Under the pieces are notes generated by a model that worked only from the letters and a program-made list of their open reading frames with translations, was not told where the DNA came from and did not search any database. A DNA stretch of 64,000 nt from NCBI GenBank assembly GCA_023846275.1, contig JAIUJO010003718.1:179558-243557 (forward strand). The letters run 5' to 3'. Shown here piece by piece: positions 44,685 through 64,000 of the stretch; position 1 is the stretch's first letter; every line of letters begins with the position of its first letter. The stretch is from Vanilla planifolia (taxonomy: Eukaryota; Streptophyta; Magnoliopsida; Asparagales; Orchidaceae). The position numbers and the translations under genes are program-made.

Positions 44685-46051
44685 TTTATTCGAATTTACA
44701 AGTAGTGCGAAATCGTGAGCATTCTTTTAAAAATAATCAGCATTGTATGCTTAGGGGTTTTCTTTAAAATATCTTCTAAATTTGTGCATGGAAGTATTAA
44801 AGGATCAATGAATAATTCCAATTTTTTTCTTAATCTATTTATAAAATTTATTTTTAGTATTTATTTTCAAAAAAACTTTCTTATAATGCAAGCCTCGTTG
44901 ACATTTAAAAATCTATATCATTTTAACTAATACATTTGCATCTTATTTATAAAATAATTTTGAAACCAATTTTTAAAGTTTTTTTTTTCCTTTGAAGTCA
45001 ATAAAAATTTAAGAAATGCTTGTCATCAAAATTTTATTTTCTTTGAAATAAATTATTTCTAAAATATTCTTTTTCAAAAACATTTTTTTTCAAATCTATT
45101 CTTTAAACTTATAAGATATGCATAAATAGAGCTTTAATTATTTGATCTAACAAAGTTTATTATATTGATAACTATACCTAGGGTTTTGCTATATTATAAT
45201 AAAATGTAGGCTTTGTTTTTGGTAAGAATTTTACTTTCAAATTTGCTTATATTAACGTCAAAAGTATTAAAAAATTACTAAATAATTTTTTTCTCATGTA
45301 AAAATATTTTCCTAAAAGCACATGTTTAAGATATATGTTTTAAAACAGAAACTAAATATAAGGCTCATTAATAACAACAATTTTGTGTTTATGTTTTTTC
45401 ATTTCTACATAACAAAGTCTCAATGCTTCTTATTAAAACATTGTTGCAAGTTGTGACCCTACATTATTTGTCATCCCTTGCCTAAGTCTCTTTTTTTTTG
45501 GCTCTTCATTTGGAGCCAATGAACCATTGCTCTTCCAATGCTATCTCACTTAACTTTTATAAAGATTAATTGGAGCACGTTTCAATTTTATTTTTATTAA
45601 TGATATTTTTTTTCAATGGAGGCTAATGATAATTCATTCAAAAGTTGTTTAAGATGTGATATTTTATGGAGATTTATTCACACTCAAAAGAAGAGAATAA
45701 CCCATGTCTTGATTAAGAATCAAAGATAGAGAGTGAAAAATATGCAAAAAAGTTCTTACTTTGAAAACTATTATTGGATATGAAAAATCATGACCACAAG
45801 TATGATAGCTTATCAAATTAATATCATATATTTTCTAAATGAATGTTTTATGAATTAGATGTAAGTATTAAAAATTATTTTTTTATTTAGGTTCATTTCA
45901 AAATGTGTGCTAATATGATAAAAACAAAATTTTATACTTCCATATACCATTGCAAAGGTCTTATCATGAAAAATCCATCAGTATGTGGATTGTAATTTTC
46001 AAGTGATATTCTATAAATTTATAAAGTAAATATAGATAAAAGGTATTTTTA
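44685..46051. other. AT-rich noncoding DNA (copy 2)
   Basis: Same as 12891-14257; no gene seen. Confidence 0.65.
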
Positions 46052-46074
46052 ATCCTCTTATTTAATAAGAGGAT
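46052..46074. repeat. Perfect 11-bp-arm palindrome (copy 2)
   Basis: Identical to 14258-14280. Confidence 0.95.
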
Positions 46075-46121
46075 ATGGTTCCATCCGCTTGTTCGAGATT
46101 TAGTTGTTGCATTTGAATCTT

Positions 46122-46194
46122 TTAAGAGAGAGAGATAGAGAGAAAGAGAATAGAAAGAGAGAAAGAAGAGAGTTGGAGACAAAGAAGGAAAAAT
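46122..46194. repeat. GA-rich polypurine stretch (copy 2)
   Basis: Counterpart of 14328-14400. Confidence 0.85.
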
Positions 46195-48018
46195 ATTGTG
46201 TTGAGAAAAACACAAAAATACAAAAAGAAAAAAGAAAGCTTTCTTTAATGTAAATATATATGTATATAGAAGTTTTGTAAGAAAGAAAGTTTTTAGTTTT
46301 ATTTTATTATTCTTAAAGTATGTATTAATTGATTTGAATGTCAAGTATTATATATGAGCTATAATATTATAAGACTTGGAGATTTTTAGTTTCTCATTAC
46401 AATAATAATACAAGATGGTGACTTAGATCATATTAGTAAAATATAGGAGCTGGAGCTTGTGAATTTCTTCATGCTTATTCCAAGTTTAAAGGCAATCTAG
46501 TAAGAATCATACTAATGCAATCAATTGATTATATTTGCATAATAGGTATTTAATGTTAAAATTTAGGAATCATTTCATCTAATCGCTTGTATAATTATAT
46601 GATTAAGAGGATTGAATTAGTATGATAGGTTAATCAGACTTATACAATCAAATTATGGGAATATTATACTAGAATGTCTATCTGATCCCTTATATGATAT
46701 GATATATTTTACAGATTATACAAGTGTAAAAGTAAATCAAACTAGTATGATTAGTTGTTGGGTAAGTTTAATATAAAGTGTATGCCATCATACTAATACT
46801 AATTTACATCAAACAAGTATGATTAATGATGTATTAGATCACACTAGTATAAAACTAATATTTGACATGTACAAGTAGTTTACAAAATATTTAACAAAGG
46901 TTAGTTATATGATTCGACGTTTGGCCAACATAGGTGCGGCAAATCCTCAACACTGTTACGTGACATTCATTTTCTTTTCTTTTAACATTATGAAAAAATA
47001 TAAGAAATTATTCTTTACTATTTATAAAAATAGTGAAAGTAAATCTTTATAATTTTGAAAGAAGTAGTTCAATCATTTATAATTCATATGAATGACAAGT
47101 TTATCACATTACTTGTTAAAATCATATGTACAAATAATATCAATGATTTTATATATAATTTTCTCATATAAATAAAATTTGTAAGTAACAATTCTTTTGA
47201 CAAATTATCATCTTCTTAGACATATTATCATAAATTAGATCTCATTTCTCTTAGCAATCTCAAGTGGTGCCTCTTTTGACCTAAAAGTATTAGATTAAAA
47301 ATAAGCATGACCCAATCGACAGCTGTTAAGCAAAAGCATATAACATAATGTAAAATAAGTAATTATTAGATAATCACACACATTATTTATTATAAAAATA
47401 ACATAAATCAGTAAAAGATGTATATCTTTGTTTCTTAGGATTTATTTGAAACCTAATTTTTTTTAGAATCATATTAATTTCTTTTTAACCCTTTTTCATC
47501 TTTGATGCATCTTGAATATGTTATTACAAATAACACAATAACATCTCTTTGATAACACTCTTAGAAACATGTTATTCAGTATAGAAGCCTTTTAAATATA
47601 TATTATTTTGTATAAAAAATACTTACTTATGAAGACTTTTTATTTTAAATAACACTTACTTCTAGTGACTTTTTATTTTATATAATAAGTTGACATTCAT
47701 AAATAATCATTAAAGTCTCTTATATTACATCAGTTTATTATGTTTTTTTTAATTTTATTATATCACTATTTTTTAATTATTTATTTATTTTTTAATACAT
47801 ATGACATGAAATATATCTAATATGTAACTAAAAGAATATAATATCATCATGCTCAAACAAATTATGCATCAAATCATCAATTTAATAGATGATAAGTATT
47901 TATTACATAAATAATCAAAAAAATATGACAAAATAATCATAACATGCTATTGTAATAAAAAATTATAAATATCTCTCATATATATTTTATTTATATATCA
48001 TTTGAGGTTTTTAACTTA
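46195..48018. other. AT-rich DNA with TATGATTA-like words (copy 2)
   Basis: Same as 14401-16224; one substitution (14886 G to 46680 A). No gene seen. Confidence 0.55.
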
Positions 48019-48344
48019 GTATTACACATCATATGAAATCATATACATTAAGTATAAGCTCTACATACACACGCATCTTCTAGTTGATATATTTTAATTA
48101 ATAAGATTCTTAGTATATAATATATAATACATCTAATCATACATATTATGAATAAGTTTTTCTTATACATGTATTTTTAAATTTAAATCAATGAAGTCAC
48201 TAGCCTATAATATACATTACACTAAACATATATATTATGAATAAGTTCAACACATATAAGCATATTTTAATTAATATATTTTAATTAATAAGGCTTCTAA
48301 CCTATAATAAATAATACATCAAATCATATACATTATGAAAAATT
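48019..48344. repeat. ~95-bp minisatellite (copy 2)
   Basis: Counterpart of 16225-16550; one substitution (16278 T to 48072 C) and the same copy number. Confidence 0.75.
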
Positions 48345-49448
48345 TTATCCACCTCTTACTTTCGTGTGTAATGGCCTCAGTAAGCTTAGATTTTTACATT
48401 AGGACTTGGTTGTTATAATACCCAAGAACTTGTTTTTCTTGGTTCTGTTTTTTCTTTTACAACACTTTTCTAAATCTATAAAACACTTTCACTTATTCTC
48501 CACTTTTTTGTGTTAACTATAGTTGAGTGTTGGACCTCCACAATTCTTTAAAACAATCTTTTAAGTTATAAGCAATATCTTATTTACACTTCTTTTTATG
48601 ACATTTTACATTTTTGGTCTTACAAATACCTCTATCAGTTATATCCCTTTAAGTTATTGCTTTTTCACCTTTTATTCTCTCATTTACAAAGGTTTTTTGC
48701 CAATTAAACTTTCTTTTACGTTTGTTTTCTTGGTCATTTGTCATTTTGATTTTTAAGATTTATTTAATTCTTACTAATCATATATGTTCATATTATATGA
48801 TTCTCAATTTTGCAAAAATCTATATTAATTTTTTCTTATCATACTATTATGGCCTCATTATCATATTATTATAATATTATAAGTAATCTTATATTGTATT
48901 AATGATTTTTATTTATGATGTTAGTCTTATCTTATCTTATCATATTGCACATTATTGATAATTGTATTATACAATATTTTTTTAACTAATTATTTGTAAA
49001 CATTATCATTATGTTATATTATATGATATTACTTATTTGTATAATCTATTTACTGTGCTTTTATGTTTTGATCCTATTGAAATAATATATTTACTATATT
49101 GTATGGAAAGTTTAAAGTATCTTTTTTTATACGCTTTCACACTAAGTCCATTTCATTTTCTTATCATGTAGGCATAAGATATGACATGCTTTTATTGAAT
49201 TATAAATTCTAATATTTTTATAGATTCTCTATAAATATATTGTTGTATTGATATATGTGTATTGTTATACTTATATAACTAGAAATTAGGTTCTATATTA
49301 TACTATACTTATTTGTTCATGTCTTTCATATTATAAAATATTATATTATCTATACCAATTATTTGTTATTTTACATTAATAGAATAATATTATGTTATGA
49401 TCATTTTGTTCAATCTTCAACTTACTTTTATGTGCGTTCACATTTATC
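48345..49448. other. AT-rich noncoding DNA (copy 2)
   Basis: Same as 16551-17654; no gene seen. Confidence 0.5.
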
Positions 49449-49814
49449 TTGCATGCATTCTTTTTTTTTTATCATATCGTACAATACTAGACAGTCATAC
49501 TATATGTTCAATCCCTTAGTCTGTTAAACTATTTTGACCCACAATTGACTATTCCTTGTTATACTTGCATGTTTCATTAATCATACTTGTAAGATATAAT
49601 CTCATCTTATAAATCGATTCATCTGAGCGATTCTCTTACTTTATCATCTAAACAATCCTGCAACCTTATAATCTTATAATCTTAAATTGTATAATAGCTT
49701 AATAATTTTGAAATAATCTTTAAAAATATAAAAACAAAATATAAAAATATTTAAAATATATTTAAACCAAAGTTATTATTTTATAACTCTTTCCTCCTTA
49801 AAATATCAATTATT
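49449..49814 (-). repeat. Right arm of inverted repeat (copy 2)
   Basis: Counterpart of 17655-18020. Confidence 0.7.
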
Positions 49815-50643
49815 TCTTTAATATTTTTCTTTTTAATATCCCATCACTTGAATTTATTAAAATTTTTTGTCCTTATTTTTATAATATTACAATAAGGAAT
49901 GAATTATATGGTATGATATGAGTGATTGTATGATATAATGTGAAGACAAAAATATAAATAAGAGAATCATACAAGTATGAAAATAGGAGTTAGACTAATA
50001 CAATTAACTAATGGATAAAAGTTTGTTTATATTGTTTGTCCAATCTCTAATATTACTAAGCAAATGTCTTGGGTCGTACATGTACAATGGAGAGACCAAA
50101 CATATAAGATTAGTATAATGCAGTAGTCCAACCTTGGTACAGCTCTAAATATACAATATGATAGGAGCAATTATACTATAAGATATGAAGGTAGAAATAT
50201 GGAAGAGAGTAGCAAGCTAATGTATTCCTTGATAGAGATTTTGAAAGTTCTTTCTTAATAGAAATTAATTTGTTATTTATAAGAATTAATATGGACTATA
50301 CAAAAAATGAGGAGAATCAATAATGAAAAAAGAAAAGTAAAGAAAGAAACTTTCACAAAGACATCAAATAGGTAAACTAAATAGTTATAATATAAGTGAG
50401 TTTGATAATGTTTGCATGATAGTATTTTTGCGTGTACGAGTTTTATTATAGCATTTTATGATAATTGATATAAATATATACAGTTACATATGCACCAATA
50501 AATGAGTTATATTATACTATAAATTAGAACATATAACAAGATAAAAAATTAGATGAAATAAAAAAGACTAATATAGCTTGAGAAAAAGAATGATCCTATA
50601 TGATAGTGACTTAATAGATGTAATATATATTATATAAATCACT
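49815..50643. other. AT-rich noncoding DNA (copy 2)
   Basis: Same as 18021-18849; no gene seen. Confidence 0.6.
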
Positions 50644-50884
50644 CACAGTGTCATGGTACCTAAAGATGGGGCCATGGCATGTCAAAATCTTTAATTTAGT
50701 TATGATGAGACACTTCACTCTCAGATATTGTGAGCATTCAAAGATAGGAATCAAGTATGTTCGAGCATCTTATTCCTCATCAGTGCACAATGTTGGCATT
50801 AAGAGATGAGATAAGACTAGTCATAATGAGATACTTCACTTTTAGATGATATTGTACTTAGAAGTAAGACTATGACATGTTAAA
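50644..50884 (-). repeat. Inverted relatives of the ~118-bp repeat (copy 2)
   Basis: Counterpart of 18850-19090. Confidence 0.5.
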
Positions 50885-53800
50885 GTATTAATGCTTATGA
50901 TGATAAAATATAATATAAGATTCTTAGAAAATGTGATCATAAAGGAGTATAGGCTCAATGAAAAAATAAAAATGTGAAAAGAAAAAAATAGAAAATAAAA
51001 TGAAATTGAATAAGAAAAGAAAAAAAAAACCAAAAGTACTATATGACAATTATGTGTTAAAGATATATGCATATGACTATATATGATTATTATAATATCT
51101 CTCTTTATAGATTGTCTTACATTTTTTTATTTATTGCTCCATATTATTTCTCAATCCATCTGCTTACTTTTTATATTATTTTATTATATGTAGCTAATAG
51201 TTTGTATGCTAAACATATTATGCTTATATCTCATTTATATTATGGGATAATTTGTTAACACTCATATAGTTGATAATTCCTAAACGATAGTACAAGATTT
51301 TGTGTGAAAGCTTGTTATATTTTATGAATGTAAGTGATATTATATGTAAGTAAAGATATCTATCTTATTATCAAAGTTCTGTATTAGCATTAGTCTACAT
51401 ATTTTCATACCATAAGATAATTACTATTTTTTGTGATGATTTGATATTGTTATGAACTTTATATCACATTCACTCATTTTATTAATTTGTGTTCTTACTT
51501 ATATACTATGAACTTTGATTAATCTAATAAGCTTTTATTATGGATATAATTTATAAAGTTATGTTGATTTATGTTAGATATGGCATAATAAAAAGGAATA
51601 AAAAAGTAAATTTTTTTAGGAAAGGTATAAGGTGGTTTCCTTAAGATACAATAGGAGCTCTATTAAATGAAGTTTAGTAAGTGGAGTGACGTTACAAAGG
51701 ATCCTTAACATTAAAAGCCAAGGCTAAGAGAAAAGTTATAGTCAAACTAAAGGGTTTTTGGTACTTACACATGATTAAGCAAGAACCCATAATATTCAAT
51801 GCCTTGCACATTATCTCTTTGGCATTTTTATAGTTGCTTGTGGAGTAAAATGGCATTAGCTTTGGGAGGATGTGTCATATTGAATATAAAACATACAAGT
51901 TTCATGGCATAACTTATGACTTCAATTATTATATGAAAAATTCAAATATTAAATGACCAAAGAAATTATGATGAGGCAAGGTCCTTAACACAACCATAAA
52001 TGTTTTTCAAACTTCAAGTTGGCAAAGATTGTTTCATAAACTACATAAGGGCATCTAATAGTGATAAGAAATGAGATTTCACTAATTGGTGTCATGGCTT
52101 AATCTCCATCATAACAATATCATTCTCAAAGAAAAAGAAATTTCAAGCTATTCTAAACAAATAAGTAGTGGATGCTAATTTATGTGTAACTTGGTTAGAC
52201 TAAGAACCTTATCATGTCATGCACTTAGGCCCAAACTTGTCTTATGACTTATATTACTTTGGTTAAAGTTTGTGTCTTCATTATCTGACTCCTAACTGTA
52301 GGCTTTAGTAAACCTTAACTATTTCTACTATCAACTAAAATCATGCTGCTAACTCATGGTATCTTTTGAGCATCTTACTCTTTTGACCCTAATTGAGTCA
52401 CTAGTATTTGTTCTATTGGGTGTATGATATCAATGAACTTGCTTTGTTCTCAAATTTGATTTATTGAGCTACTAATGGTTGTTATGTTAAGTATAATGAG
52501 GTCGTCATCATACTTCTATGACCTTAAAGGTCAAATGCTTCCATCACTAATTGCTTTGTAGTGAGGTGCATGACATTATTTGTCATCTCTTTTTACTTCT
52601 AATCCATTTCTAATTCTTTTCTCGCTTTGAAGTTGTAGTGTTATCTTGTTTTTTCTATATAATTATGATTAAAGAGCCAATTCAATATTACGAATCTTCT
52701 TATGCGTGTAATTTTATCCATAAATATGAATTTTATAACTATTTATTAGTTATTACATGCTAAGATTACAATCAACTTTTGGGATACAGTGTGATGTGAT
52801 ATAATCTTATAATCATAGTGGCATCCCTATGCCACAAAACGATATTCGCTCAATGGAAACAACCTAAGCATTTTATACTATGTCTTAATTTGTCATCTTG
52901 ATACGATAGATGAGCATTCCATTGATTAGCACTTTTGTCAATATATGATTATATCAAAAGATTGATGATAATATTAAAAAACATCTGTTTGTGTCTTGAG
53001 AAAAAGGGAATTTCTAACAAAGAAAAAGACTACTTAGAAGCACATAATTTGTATTACATTATTAAGAACTAACAATGATAAAATATTAACAAGTTGTACA
53101 TATGATCAAATGATTATGATAATTGTTTTTCCATTTTAAATTTTCTTAGTTGAAAATTCATTTTTTTTATAGTTTGTACTCATGACATATAAGACAATCA
53201 ATGGTCAAACTTTTTGCATATCTATTGTACTAAAATTGAAGTAAGAGTAGACTTTTCCATTGATCTAACAATCGGATGATTTTATTAATGCAGTACCTTG
53301 TCAGGAAATGCTTCTCTTTTCCATTGATCCTAACAATTATACTTTTCCCCCCATCATTTTTTTGGTAATTTCATTTTCAACTTGGAAGATTTATTTTTAT
53401 GTCAGCTGGATATTGATGCCTCATTTGATACAAGAATTAGGAAGTGTCATCTTTCTCAAAGCTCTTCTCTATTAAAGTAATTACTAAATTACTCGGTTTT
53501 GCTTAAACCACGTGATTGAACTTCATGAGTTTTGACTATATTGGTTTTTATAACTGCGTTTTAGGATCAGATTAGGTGGAATTCGTTTTTGAGGTCGAAC
53601 CTACGAGATATTTTAGTGCAACTTGCGGCAATTATTTCGAGGCTTTAATTGCAAATTGTTAAAAAAAAATCTTTAAACAACAAGAGCAATGTAAAATAAA
53701 AGTATTTCCAAAGTGGATGAGTTTTACTTGCTCCTTGAGGGTTTTTTAATTTGCAAGTTGTTTTAAAGAAAAGATGAAATTTTTTTTATGATTTCATGTG

Positions 53801-56800
53801 AAAATAAGTAGGTGGTTGTAATATACTTTTCAAAAATCTAGTCATTCTTTTGCATAGAATTGGTAGTTCGATCTTGAACAGATGTATTTTGGATAACTTT
53901 GAAGGTCCTCTCATCCTTAGAGAGACCTCATTATCTATGATTGTCAAGACATTCTTCTTAGTTTTTAGTGAGATTTTTCTTGCCTCGTTATCTACAAGGT
54001 GTTCATCAGTGTTTTAGATGATGTCTTCTTTGGCATGGTAGTCTTTCATCACTCTTAGTTATTCCTTTTCTATATTACTATCTTAGTTAAATCCCTCATT
54101 GATTAAAACTTTAATTTATTATATAATATTTTAAATATTTTACTAGTGACAAGGTATGATCGTTCGTTTCAACCAATGAAATCATCTCTAGGATCCAACC
54201 ATAAAACACAAGAAGTAGCACTTGATAAAAACTAATGATTGTATGATACAAAGGCTAATCTTGATGGCCATCGATCTATTCTTTTGTATGTTTCCTATTT
54301 ATTTTTTCTCTTTATCAACTTATGAAGATAATTCTAATATCTCACGTAGAGATAATTTCTCTATTTATCTCAAAATAGTGGAGGTTTCTCTATACCATAG
54401 TAAGCACATGTCTTCCTATATTATGGGATCTTTTTGCGTAAACAAACGTATGATCCACAAAAACTTCTCAACAAATCGGTCTCCCTTTCTTTTTTATCTC
54501 ATGCATCAAACCCACATCTCACACTCATTTGAACTTAGAAAGTTACCTTTATCATGTTTGATGTTCAAAAAGTTAAGTTTGAAAATATGCTAATATAAAA
54601 CAATTTGAGGAGAAACTTTAAAATGTCCCTTTCATATAGTTATATTTTGTAAATTTTTTTTAATAGTTGTTATAATAATTGTTAATATTTTACTAAGCAA
54701 TTCAAATCATTCCTTCAATTTCTTCAAAAATAAAGTTTGGATGTAATATGTTGCTAGTTGAACAACTATGTGTAATTTCTAGGTCAATTAAACTTGTGTC
54801 AAAGTTTTACAAGCTAAATATGAGCCAAGTCAAGGATCATAATGGATTAACTTAACAATGGATTCATATTTTCATGTTTCTTACTAAATATTTATGCATT
54901 GAACAATATAAAAAATTATGTCATAAAAAATGAATTGATGTATGAATATAAACATTGATCTATGTTTATCTTAAAAGGTTGAATGTATAAATGAATACAT
55001 GACAAAGAAAACACTTTAAAGACCAAAAACTAATTGAAATCACAATCCATTTGAGTTTTAGTCAAGCTTATAATAGATTATAAACAAACCAAATATGGCT
55101 AAAATTAATATCAACTTGAACATTTATCATTAAAATCTTGATTTATATTGACATGAATTTGAAAAGCATTTATCTAAGAATTAGGACAAAAAAAAGCTTT
55201 TGATTAAATTGTTTAACATATTGACTAATGGTTCATTAAATTTAATGCCCATAACATCACCATCTAAATTTTTTATCTTAATTTTGAAATCTATTTTCTT
55301 GTACAATAATAATAAGTCAAGTAAATAAAAGAGATAAAAGCTAAAAGAGTTATTCATTGAAATTTGCCAAACCACTTATTATAACTATTGCAATAGAATT
55401 AAATAAAGAAATAACAACTTAAGACTTTTATCTTCATTGTCACAACAACATTATTTCATTACCAAAATCGAATCATAATAAATTATTTTCTAAAATAGAA
55501 ATCAAAGTAAAATAATTGCTTGATGATCATCTCTATTTATTGTTCACTTAGAAACCTATGATGTGCATTAATGCTATTTGAAAATAAGATATGTCAAAAT
55601 AGGTTCAACCAATCATCGTGAGTTTAGTAAGCAAAATTACATAAAATGTTTACAAGACATCATATAATTTAGAACTTATATCATGTTGGATATATATAAC
55701 ATCTATATAAATAAAATAAAAATATAACATGATAAGTAAATCAAATATTGGATATACAACACAAAGAATGTGTCATATAACCAATTTTCTTTATTAATTC
55801 CAAAGGTTCTTTAATCACTTATTTCAATCACACTTCTCTGTATTTCATTTTGAATGGTTCATTTTTTTTTACCTCATCTAGTTTTTAGTGATCCTTAAAA
55901 ATGTTTCAATTTTTAGAACCACCCTTGTTCTATTGATCTTGACTTTTCTTTGCAAAAATTTGAGCTAGTTAGATCAATGTCCTAAGCTCAGGTGCACCTT
56001 TACGAACACCATCCAACTAGAGTTGCACCCACTTAGGGCCTTGTTATTTAACATAGTTTCACTTAGATTAGGATACTCATTTTATTTCTATGGGATTGCC
56101 TCATAAGGTCACATTTTCTCAAGAATTAACCTTGATCAATTGACATAATTTATTAACATACCCTTGTTTGCTCTTATTTAAACTTTTGGGACAACTTGTT
56201 GTCATATCAATTTATGGTGATTTCATTCATTTATCCCATTCATTTACCCACACAATTTCATCAAATGCTAAAATAATAAGACACATGCACACAATTATTA
56301 CAAGAAAGTCATACAGATAAAAAATTACAAAGATCAACTCATCCATGAGACTTTAAGAAATAAAAAATTTGCAAATATGTTCTATTATATCATGCATCAC
56401 TCAAATGCATAAATTACACACAAAACATCAATCTTGATTTTTCAAACATAGTGGAAATATCTTAAGGACAACAAAAATGCTGAAGTGAGGCACATATGCA
56501 GCATGGCTATAAGGATGGGATTTGGAGGCAAAATGCATCATAGGTGCTAGTAGCAAGATGAAAAAATGTGATAGATGTGGGAAAAGTGAATGTGAGTGAG
56601 ACAAATGCAATGTTAATGCTTGATCCAGTGGATGTACAAATGCACGATTATGTCTATATGTGGATGTATGTACAATAGATGTTGTTTGGGTGCACATATA
56701 CATGACTACATGGATATGTGAATATGCCAACTTGTAGAAGTATTTGTGTAGAAGCTTAAAGGTGCTAATGAATAGATGCACATGTACCATAGATGAGGTT

Positions 56801-57129
56801 GGTTGGGGCTTGGAGGTTAGTAATGCACAAAGGGGTCACACAAGTTGTACAAGTTAAAGTTGATAGCTACATGGCATCAATAGTGATTGGTGATGGCTAG
56901 AAGTGAAAGACAAAATCAAAATAAAGTGAAATATCCAAATCACAATCTAGTTGAGAATAATGCCGACATACACCTTTTTGATGAGCAACCTATGCTTGCG
57001 TGCACATTACAAAACCTTCTTAAATGAATCACAAAAACTCAAAGAGTTCTTATTTTCATGTTATGGTAAGTATTTAATTAAAGTATAAAAGGATTTCATA
57101 ATAGAAACAAAAAGACTAAAATTCCCCTT
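50885..57129. other. 6.2 kb of noncoding DNA (copy 2)
   Basis: Same as 19091-25335; one substitution (20169 C to 51963 A). No gene seen. Confidence 0.55.
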
Positions 57130-57242
57130 AATCTAAACACTACTAAAACTATTAAAATAAAATAAAATAATAAAAATAAACAAACTTAAATACCATCAAT
57201 CTAAACAATACTAAAACTATAAAAATAAAATAAAAGAACACA
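57130..57242. repeat. 68-bp tandem duplication (copy 2)
   Basis: Counterpart of 25336-25448. Confidence 0.85.
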
Positions 57243-58519
57243 GGGAAATGATTGTGCATAAAACCAAAATAAGAAACAATCTTTTGTATCATAAATGATT
57301 GATTGAAATCCAATAATGACCTTGAACTTTTTAAATATTATTTGAAAATTTATTTTATACATTTAACTCTAAAAAGGCTCTAAATTGGTTTTGGATCAAG
57401 TTTTAAAGTCTTAAACACTTGTTACTTTCTTAGTTCTTAAACCTTGGACTAATGATTAGATAAAGAGGCACACTTCAAAGAGAAGTAATCTTGATTGAGA
57501 GTTTCTATCACTTGGGAAAATAATAAGGTGGGATCCTGGTGAAAATAAAGAGAGAAAATGGTGAATTTTCATAAATGATTTAAGAAGGCTTCACGTGTAA
57601 AGCAAGGGAATAAAGAGAAAAGTTATACATAAGAATAACCACTAGTGCAATGCTAAAGTTAGGCATGTCATTCAATTTTAAGTGTTTGTATTTACTAATA
57701 GATATATTAAAAATAAGTAAAATGTCATACAATTTGGGTCATATTATATGCTGGGTTCATATTATAACTATGTAAAATAAATAGAAACATAAGCATGATA
57801 TCACAATCATGTGAATACAAATAAATCATGAGTATAACATAAATATTAAAAGTACTCAAGATGCCTATTAAAGATTCTTGATATACAACAAAAGTTCCAA
57901 ACTTCACTTTTTTTATTTTCCAAGTTCTAAGGTCCCTTGACACTTGTTTTCATTTATAGTTCTTTAAATTTTACTTTAATTTCTCCCTTTTGATATTTCC
58001 AATTTTTAGTGGTCCCTTTTGGCTATTTTTAACTTTTAGTGGTGTCGCAACCCTGATTAGCCTTTCTCAAGCATGATGTCATGTCATCTAATTCTTTGGT
58101 TTTTTTGCTTTCCTTAACACTTTGGTTTTCAAAAGATTTTTAGAATAATTAATTTAAAAAAATTTGTGTTCTTAAAGTATAAAAATTATTTTTAATGCAT
58201 AACAAAAGTAATTTAAAATCTTTATAATAAAAACCATAAAAAACAAAGTAAAACAAGTTCATATTTTTTTGTAAAATCATAAGTCCAAATAACTACATGA
58301 ATATGTTGATGTAGGTACATATAGCATAATGGCATGTCCATATTAAACATAAACATACAAGTCATAGTAGTAGCTTATACAATAAGTACAATAACAAAAT
58401 AGTACAAATCCTTATAATCACTTTAAAAGCTCCATAGTAGTCATATGTTATGTCTCATCTTGACTTGAAATTATTAAGCTATATATAGGTTAAGCAAATT
58501 GTCATTGACTCGATGACGA
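57243..58519. other. AT-rich noncoding DNA (copy 2)
   Basis: Same as 25449-26725; no gene seen. Confidence 0.6.
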
Positions 58520-63531
<5,012 letters not shown>

Positions 63532-64000
63532 TATGTGATCAAATTCAAAATTTGTAAAATTTCATAAAGCTATCAATATAGGATGGCAAAAATACCCAAA
63601 TCATGTACATTCCTAATGAGTGTAGCCTATTAAACTAAGATCAAATGAAATCACAAATACCTAAGCTAATCTATATTCAAATTAGAAAAAAAAAGCATAA
63701 AACTTCTAATATGGATGCAAATAGCCAAAAGATGACCTCTTGGTCTTAGCATAAGATCTTTAATTAAATATCATATATATTTGACCACACTTGTTCTACT
63801 TAAAAGTATCTTTAAACTCACTTTTAGAAACATTTTGACAAATCAAATATGTTTATGGTTAACCATATCCAAATTAATTTCCAAGTGCCCAATTAATCAT
63901 TTAGCATGTTTCAGTAAACTGATGATGACCAAGATTTTTTGATATTGTAATCTAAATCAATATTTAGTAAATATTTACTCTTGGCATTTTCATGAGAATC
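63532..64000. repeat. Tandem unit, copy 3 (partial, 469 bp)
   Basis: The first 469 bases of the same unit start again here and leave the window. I saw no difference from copies 1 and 2 in this stretch. No gene lies in it; it is the AT-rich leader that precedes the LTR element. It shows that the array has at least a third member. Confidence 0.95.

Overview
The window is eukaryotic nuclear DNA, most likely from a plant and probably a monocot. The evidence is a very AT-rich, gene-poor background with decayed LTR retrotransposons and long (AT)n and (AC)n microsatellites. Set in it is one strikingly GC-rich, intron-containing class III (secretory plant) peroxidase gene. The species cannot be fixed from the sequence alone.

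Layout: nearly the whole window is one unit of about 31.8 kb in head-to-tail tandem. Copy 1 is 1-31790, copy 2 is 31791-63531, and a third copy starts at 63532 and runs off the right edge. By eye the copies differ at only about nine single bases plus the lengths of three microsatellites. The window start is an arbitrary phase in the repeat, so neither the true unit boundary nor the array length can be read here. Coordinates in copy 2 are copy 1 plus 31790 (before the first AT tract), plus 31794 (up to the AC tract), plus 31796 (up to the TA tract) and plus 31741 (after it).

Within each unit (copy 1 coordinates): 1-1026 is AT-rich DNA without genes. A decayed LTR retrotransposon follows at about 1027-6481. 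Its 3' LTR is split by a 2.1-kb solo LTR of another element (3932-6055), flanked by the 5-bp target duplication TACAC. AT-rich DNA from 7.0 to 19.1 kb contains an inverted pair of diverged repeats (7030-7375 and 17655-18020). Between them lie a 523-bp-offset tandem duplication, a ~118-bp repeat, the peroxidase gene (11706-12782, minus strand, two exons) and a ~95-bp minisatellite. From 19.1 to 31.8 kb I see no gene, only short repeats, an (AC)n(AT)n tract and a long (TA)n tract.

The only convincing protein-coding gene per unit is the peroxidase, and its predicted protein is identical in both complete copies. The array therefore amounts to a dosage expansion of one cell-wall/apoplastic peroxidase, if the tandem arrangement is real and not an assembly product. 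No bacterial, viral or CRISPR-like system is present. The most notable features are the young, near-perfect 31.8-kb tandem array, the nested retrotransposon history inside it, and the inverted repeat pair enclosing the gene.
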